64,000 bases of DNA. Origin: Leptobrachium leishanense. Its lineage: Eukaryota; Chordata; Amphibia; Anura; Megophryidae. Every line of letters starts with the position of its first letter. Position 1 is the first letter of the stretch. Location: positions 149,580,101-149,644,100 of the forward strand of contig CM019065.1 in NCBI GenBank assembly GCA_009667805.1, in the 5' to 3' direction. Made by a program: the position numbers and the translations under genes. The notes beneath the pieces are model-generated. The model saw only the letters and a list, made by a program, of their open reading frames with translations, was not told the DNA's origin and did no database searches. Positions 58,249 to 64,000 of the stretch are shown piece by piece.

Positions 58249-59408
58249 CATATGGCTGTATTGAAGTCATACACTCAAGCTTCAGAAACATACACATACG
58301 TGTTCTCAGACATTAACAAATATTTTATCAGGATGTACATTTTTCTCAGCAACACAATGGCAGTTCAAGACGCAGAACGGAATATTTATAGATAGAGTAT
58401 GGATGGCTTCACTGTGTGACAATTTTCTTTAATATATTTTTCATTACGTTTTAAAGAATATGGGGATGTAGAAAAGAAAATAAGGTTTTGGTGAAGGAAA
58501 TCGATGACACATAAGATGTATAAACTACAATACAAATGACATTGGTATATAGAGTAACAAAAAAAGATGCTACGATATATTACATTTAACCACTTCAGTA
58601 CCCTTTATGGAGCATTCTATTGCTTACCAACCTGGCTGGCACTGAAACAGTAAATATAGGCCCTGCCTAATATATATCTATAATGCATGCTGGGAGCAGC
58701 CTGGTGACAGCTGGGGGTGCAGTGCAATGGCACATGCAGTAGTAGGAGGCAGGTCTATATATAGAATGTCTTATAAGAGGAGGGGGAAGGGTGGTGCAGG
58801 ATTCAAACTGTGCAGCCTTTATCCATCCTCTAGCCCTCAACTCTTCAGCATAGCCTGTCAAAAATCAGGTCATGGAAAATTAACTGAGAAGCCATACTTA
58901 CCTGCTGTGCCTGGTTCACACAAGGGCAACATACAGCAAAACCAAGATAAAGCAGAGGCTTTCCAAATCACATATACACAAACCTTTTCCCTTGAAAGAA
59001 ATAAAAGACTTTTCCCTTGTGTTGTAACTGAAAAGCTATTTACTATTACTACTATCATCATTTATATATCACGGCATTCTCTGTATCACTTTACAATATA
59101 TAGTCGGGAAGTAAAATTATAAACATTTATTTAATTGGTTAATGGAGAATATCAGAAAACAAAAGTGCTCTCTGTGTGCCCGGGATGAAGAAAGTCCTTT
59201 ATAAACAGTAAAGGATAATTTACACCATCATTACTTATTATATCAGGAAAAATTCCATTTATCATTAACCCCTTGACGCCGCCGGCGAGCTATGCTATCC
59301 CAGCAGCGGATGGGCCTGAATGTTGAGAGATGGCATAGCATACCCAGTGTCTCACCAGCAACTCCCCCGGCCCACCCCCCCCCTTCTCTGCGGCTGATCA
59401 CAACAAAC
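58249..59408. other. Unassigned stretch with a piggyBac-like MITE end
   Basis: At 59269-59345, ATTAACCCCTTGACGCCG and CAGCAGCGGATGGGCCTGAATG resemble the 1850-1910 sequence of the MITE end at 1771. TTTAACCACTTCAGTACC at 58587 is another TTAA-style start. A C-run lies at about 59377. No gene recognised. Confidence 0.4.
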
Positions 59409-60088
59409 TGAAGTGGAAATAGACTGGAAGATGGCCGCCATTATAAGCCAGGCGACCATCTTGTTCAGAATATTGGTTCACTTGAAAATAACTAGGCAAG
59501 TTTGTAGCTGAAACTAGAATGAAATATACGTAGAAATTTAGGAATGTGTTTAGATTAGCAGAAAAAGCAATTAAAGCTCTGAGAAAGGTCTAGGCTGTTC
59601 CTGGGACGGAAGGGCAGAAAGAGGAGTAGATTTACCAAGGTCGTTGAGGTCCGCAGAAATACAAAGGAGTATAGAGATCAGACCAGGTGTTAACTGTAAC
59701 AAGTGATTGTAGGCGCAAGGGAGGGGGGCGCAGCCCGGCATGGGAAAAGCAACTAATTATGATTCACTGAAACTAACATAAAGTTTGCCAATTTACAGCC
59801 AAAGTAATGGAATGTCTTTGTATTAGGTTAAGGGAGGTATTAACCCACGTGGGGTGGGAGAGTGTCATCGGGAGGTGGGCTGATTGGGATGTACCTAATT
59901 GTGTATTTGGGGTATAAGATTGGATGTCACGAGGGACTCGGGGCTCATTCTTTGCGATTGAATCCTGTTTGAGCATCTGTTGTGATATCACAATAAAGTT
60001 TGCCTTTCCTGAAGAGACTCGTGTTCAGACAATCCTTGCTCGTGTCCGTCCGGCCTCGTCTTGAGTGAACCTGCAGATTCCGGTTACA
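59409..60088 (+). mobile_element. 5' LTR of ERV-B
   Basis: Diverged homologue of 6617-7291 with TG start, TATA-like TATAAG (about 59920), AATAAA (about 59992) and CA end at 60087-60088. Similarity covers the whole length by eye, including GAAGATGG(C/T)CGCC near the start. Confidence 0.8.
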
Positions 60089-60092
60089 TTTC

Positions 60093-60113
60093 TGGTGGCT
60101 CGATTGCCGGGAT
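60093..60113 (+). promoter_or_regulatory. Variant primer-binding site of ERV-B
   Basis: TGGTGGCTCGATTGCCGGGAT sits where ERV-A has its tRNA-Pro site. It differs by a G to T change and about three extra bases. It may be a mutated tRNA-Pro site or fit another tRNA. Confidence 0.5.
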
Positions 60114-61184
60114 ACGGGCCCTTGCCGGCATGGCAACGACTGCTGAACACTGTAGCGGTTGACTGCAGGTGCGAGTGATCCCGCTGGTTGGGCGTCCGTT
60201 GAAGGTGAGCTGACATCTGCAGGCGCCAAGCAGGATTTCCTGTTCAGTGGACCTCATCTCGTCTCAAACGGACCCCCAGCCCGGGAACACTAGGACACCC
60301 CTGAGTCCGAGGAAACAGCGAACAGCGCGGCGATAGGTAAAGTGTCTTCTATGTTTGTATGTCTAATGGAAATACCGGTATAATGGGAAACGTCCAACCG
60401 AAGTTGGATAAGGAGACCCGTGGCCACGGTTTCGTTGGCATACCGAACCCGCCGCATATAGCACAGGCCAGAAAGTGGCTAGCGCGTGTCTGGACCCGGG
60501 GGATCGGATGCTAACTAAAGGGTAGAGTCTGTATGTGAGGGAGATGGGAGCCGCGTGGAGTTGCGTAGTCGTAGTGAGTGTTTGTAAATAAGGCTTCACC
60601 ACGTGGACAAAGGAAAGGCGGAGAGATTTCTGTGACCGGGCTTAGAGCCCTGAGTCAGTGCTAGTGTGTACGTCGTGTAGTGAAGAGGGCTCATTGGGGC
60701 CAGCGGTAGCTGCAGAGATAGTGGTGTCGGGTGGGTAGAATTACTCATAGGCAAATTGGAATTGCAGACGGGAGTGTAGTTATAGAACGGGGTGCACATA
60801 GTCACAAGCAGTCAAGAGTTAGAGTTCAATTAACGGGGTATAAGGAGCCAAAAGGAGGGACGGTATGCCCTCGTCTAGTAGAAAGAGTTGAATTGTTTAT
60901 GTATTGTTTTGTGCTGAAAGTATCTGGTACAGTATGAGTTATGATTGATTGCTGAGACTGCTGTGAGTGAACGAGCGCCTACACGTATTGCGAGAAAGCA
61001 AACTTGAGAGTGGACTCCCAAGGTACGTTTCCGGCTCAGGCGACTGCAGTCCGGCTACTGACGGAGGAAGCGGGTCAGACACATATGAATTGTTGACTGA
61101 AGTACCAGACAGTAAATTCTAAGTGTTCTTGCTAAAGAGTAATATCTGCATTGTAAAAAGGTTACTGTTTTTTTTAAGAGTAAC
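60114..61184 (+). promoter_or_regulatory. ERV-B 5' leader
   Basis: Collinear with 7314-8389, including the splice-donor-like AGGTAAAGTGTC (GT near 60338). Frames inside are not conserved as protein. Confidence 0.55.
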
Positions 61185-61870
61185 AATGGGTAACGGGTCA
61201 TCCAAGCCCAAAAAGGTAAAGAAGGGTGAGACACCCTTAGGATATATGGTGCGAAATTTTGAAGTACTATATACAACACATGATTATGGTGTAAAATTAA
61301 CTAAAGGGAAATTAACAGGAATGTGTACAATTGTATGGCTATTGCTAGTTCCAGACTGGCCAGAGCAGGGGTCAATGGACCCGGAGCTAATACAGAAAGT
61401 GCATTCCCAAGTAACCGGGAAATGCGGATATTCTGAGCAGTACCCATATACAGATATATGGAAGTATTGTGTAAAGGATAAAAGTCATTTTATAATGATG
61501 GCGGGACGTAACAAGAAGCAGGTGCCCCCCAATAGAGAAAATAATAAAAAGAAAAGACCGATGTTGGTAGAACAGCCGGAGGAGATTGATTCCCTGCCCC
61601 CGCCCTATCCATCATATTATGGGGCAGCTAGAGAGGTTTTGTGTGTCACGGTTGCGAAGGCGGGCGGCTGCTACTGCTCCGCCGGCTTACTCCGCTCTGG
61701 CGAGCGGGACTGCGGAGGAAAATGAGGGGGCAGTGGGTGGAAGAGACAGAGAGGTCCCACCAGGAAAGATCGAAATGCCCGATGGGAGCATATATAAATT
61801 GGTAGACCAAGAGGACAGTGATGATAATGATGAGTGTGAAAATAAGTCTATATATATTTAGTGTTTTAAT
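61185..61870 (+). pseudogene. gag: ERV-B gag, 5' part only
   Basis: ATG at 61185 gives MGNGSSKPKK, the same myristoylation-type start as ERV-A; the frame runs from 61123. The PPPY motif lies near 61600. The frame shifts near 61640 and then stops at 61861. The capsid, RG-rich and zinc-knuckle parts present in ERV-A are missing, so the copy lost everything from here to the end of the protease. Confidence 0.8.
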
Positions 61871-62934
61871 ATACCAGTAAAATAAAGATAATTTACAAGT
61901 TCTGTGTGTGGATTATGTAATGATTTTCAGGAGTTTCTGAGCCCCCACTTCCCCCTGGGCCAGAAGAAAATGAGATGATCAATAGATCAGATGGTAATCT
62001 AGAAGGTTTTAAAAAAAAAAATTACAGTGCTGTATAACGTGTGTATGTAATTCGGACTGATTATTCGGATGTGATATCTGTACTGTTCTGCGTGAGTGTG
62101 AAGTCACAGAATGTGATTAATAAATAGTGTGCTGTATCGAATGATATATGGTAGAATGTTTTTGTCTGATTGTGTTTATAATTGATTTATCAAACTGTTC
62201 AATTAAAAGTAAAGTGTGATAAGTAATTAATTTAGAGTGTGTAATGGCTGAGAGGTAGTAAGATTGGGCTCCGTACTTGTCTCCTCCCCCCCTCCTTTCT
62301 GACACACTGAGAGGGGGAAGGGGGGAGTCGGCTTTTTGCTCTCTGATAGACAGAGAAAGTAACCCTTTGTGTGTCTGTGCAGCAAATTCAAATTAAAAAG
62401 AAATGAAGAAAAAATTACTATGTTTAGCTAATTTTTAATGTGTGCTACAATAGAATGTATGAAGTCTGTTGAGTGCAGGATATATGTTTATATTTTGTGT
62501 TGATATTATTCCAAAAACTCTAGTTTTGTTCACAGAGCTAGAATTAAATAAAAAAAAAAGGAGTTCTGGTTTTTATATTGTTACAGATTATAACAATAAT
62601 AAGTATATAATAATATACAATATTGTCTACCAAAATATAATACAATTTATTAACAAATTAAATGGAAATATATGAAATGGTTAGAAAATTAATATTAAAA
62701 GAGCAGTTTGAGAAATAATTAAAGTAGTTTTATACCGTTTTTATGTTCTATATAGTTAAAATATAGCAAAATTATGATTAATAATTCAATTAAAATTATA
62801 TTTTTATTTGATTTCTGATGGGATAGTTATTTTATTGCTATGGGATTATTTTAGATGATTACTGATGAGATGTTTGGAATGGTCTTATAACAATGGAATG
62901 GTTTATTTTTATTTTTTTTCCGATGTGGTATTAA
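61871..62934. other. AT-rich insert or replacement in ERV-B
   Basis: About 1.06 kb without similarity to ERV-A. It starts after the gag break and precedes a MITE and pol remnants. Contains pyrimidine/purine patches (62280-62325). No gene recognised. Confidence 0.45.
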
Positions 62935-63192
62935 GGCCCCCGGCACACGAGCGTATTTTTGGCTCATGTGCGCCCGCACTTCCCTGCGTCCGTGGGTTTT
63001 TGACGGGGAAAGCCCTCCACCGGACATGAAAAAGCCCTCCCCGTCAAAAAGCTAAACGGACGCTGAAAGGATACAAAGCGCGATTCTCCATAGGAGGATC
63101 GCGCATTGTACGCTGAGCGCAGAGAGTGGAAGGAACGCCCACTTTCACGGACGTTCCTTCCTCTCTCTGTTAACGCTCGTGTGCCGGGGGCC
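62935..63192. mobile_element. Harbinger-like foldback MITE
   Basis: GGCCCCCGGCACACGAGCG at 62935 and its exact complement at 63174-63192. The element is flanked by TAA on both sides (62932-62934, 63193-63195), as for PIF/Harbinger. 258 bp, non-coding, with a further internal inverted repeat (GACGGGGAAAGCCC). Confidence 0.85.
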
Positions 63193-63239
63193 TAAGAGTC
63201 CGTTTTGGCTACGGGAGAAAGACCTCTATGAATATTGTT

Positions 63240-64000
63240 TATACAATGTGTAAATGTATATGCCCGAATGTCCTATCCAGTTCCTGGGGCGGGATATCCT
63301 TTGCAAATTGCAAGCCCAAATTATATTTTTCCCGGGGGATATGTTCGATTAGATCTGTCTGAGAATGGCAGTTTTTACACGGCAGTACACCCAATCTGTA
63401 AAAAAAAAATATTGCAGTAATTATACCAAGAGAAGAAGAATGGCGCTCGGCACCAACCCCGGCAGCCCCGGACCCGCACACACTACTCCTTGAAATTCCT
63501 GGAGTCTGGACGGAGGAAAACCCGCCCGGATTAGTTGTAATCTGAAACCTGGTGCAATATCACATCCCACAAAAAGCCAAGCAGAATATCCAGACACATT
63601 TGCAGAGATTTAAAGACCACGGCATATTGAAATTCTGTGTGTCACCGTGGAACACACCATTGTTGCCAGTACAGAAAGAGGGCACACAAGAGTACCGCCC
63701 AGTCCAAGATTAATTCCCGGAGATACAAAATATTACACGGTGCTTGATTTAAAAGATGTTTTTTTTTTGTAGCCGTCTGGTTCCGGCAAGCCAGTCCCTT
63801 TTTTATTTTTCAGTGGGAGGACTCTACAATGGATGCGCGCTCAGCCAGGACCTCTTGTCCTTCAACGCTCAGCCACACAAAGTTATTCTATTACAGTATG
63901 TTGATGATTAAAAGACTGTCTCTCTGCCACAAAAGCCCTGCTATATCTGCTGTGCCATGCAGGTTACAGAGTGTTCAAAAACGAAAGCACACATATGTAT
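63240..64000 (+). pseudogene. pol: ERV-B protease end and reverse transcriptase fragments
   Basis: Nucleotide similarity to ERV-A 10450-11400 resumes with ATATGCCCGAATGTCC (63258), the last part of the protease. It continues through the RT N-terminal region (CACACAAGAGTACCGCCCAG near 63690) to the segment before YVDD (ACAGTATGTTGATGATT near 63895), with several deletions, one of which removes the bases right after the YVDD-equivalent codons. Continues beyond the window. No reading frame survives. Confidence 0.8.

Overview
The window looks like a repeat-dense piece of vertebrate nuclear DNA, most probably from a frog. This rests on one well-conserved vertebrate gene (PURB) set in a sea of frog-type elements: gammaretrovirus-like ERVs, L2/CR1 LINEs with a GCGCTGCGGAATATGCTGGCGC tail, Tc1/mariner elements, TTAA-target MITEs, a Penelope-like element and a tRNA-headed SINE. 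The species cannot be fixed from sequence alone. Everything except PURB appears to be mobile-element DNA, satellites or unassigned intergenic sequence.

Layout. 1-1107: 3' end of an LTR retroelement and its LTR. 1108-6616: unassigned DNA with MITE ends, a 2 x 118 bp tandem duplication and a Harbinger-like MITE. 6617-15275: a nearly full-length gammaretrovirus-like provirus (ERV-A) with 5' LTR, tRNA-Pro-type primer site, leader, gag, pro-pol and a truncated env, all carrying frameshifts or stops. Between its RNase H and integrase regions lies a segment with strong similarity to the N-terminal domain of the host opioid growth factor receptor (OGFR), itself split by a SINE fragment. 15276-21096: remains of a second retroelement type (E1) with a coiled-coil gag and an aspartic protease. 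Its gag is split by a 1.18 kb TTAA-flanked element made of about a dozen consecutive hairpins. 21097-28692: a young, complete insertion of a relative (E2, minus strand) with 2.2 kb LTRs, an ACGT target duplication and only gag remnants inside. 28693-30091: a Tc1 3' fragment and a second copy of the hairpin-chain MITE. 30540-31590: a GC-rich unassigned block with an open minus-strand frame.

32500-40460: the PURB locus, with a CpG-rich 5' region, an intact single-exon CDS of 329 codons, and a long downstream stretch that is likely 3' UTR. That stretch carries foldback MITEs and a perfect 36-bp hairpin. 41150-46945: a MITE, a Tc1/mariner element whose transposase is broken by one stop codon, and an L2/CR1 LINE. 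47000-48460: two satellites. 50287-51634: a decayed Tc1 element. 52570-52775: a tRNA-derived SINE. 53093-55800: a Penelope-like element interrupted by a short L1-type element that has ORF1 but no ORF2 and is bounded by a 14-bp target duplication. 56286-58070: two L2 3' ends in minus orientation. 59409-64000: a second, internally deleted relative of ERV-A (ERV-B) running off the window end.

The genes do not form a shared pathway; the story is one host gene plus nested insertions whose order can be read (ERV-A, E1, then MITE and E2; Penelope, then L1-type). The observation I rate highest is the OGFR-like domain inside the retroviral pol region, at the place where some other retroviruses carry a dUTPase. 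Next is the chain-of-hairpins MITE.
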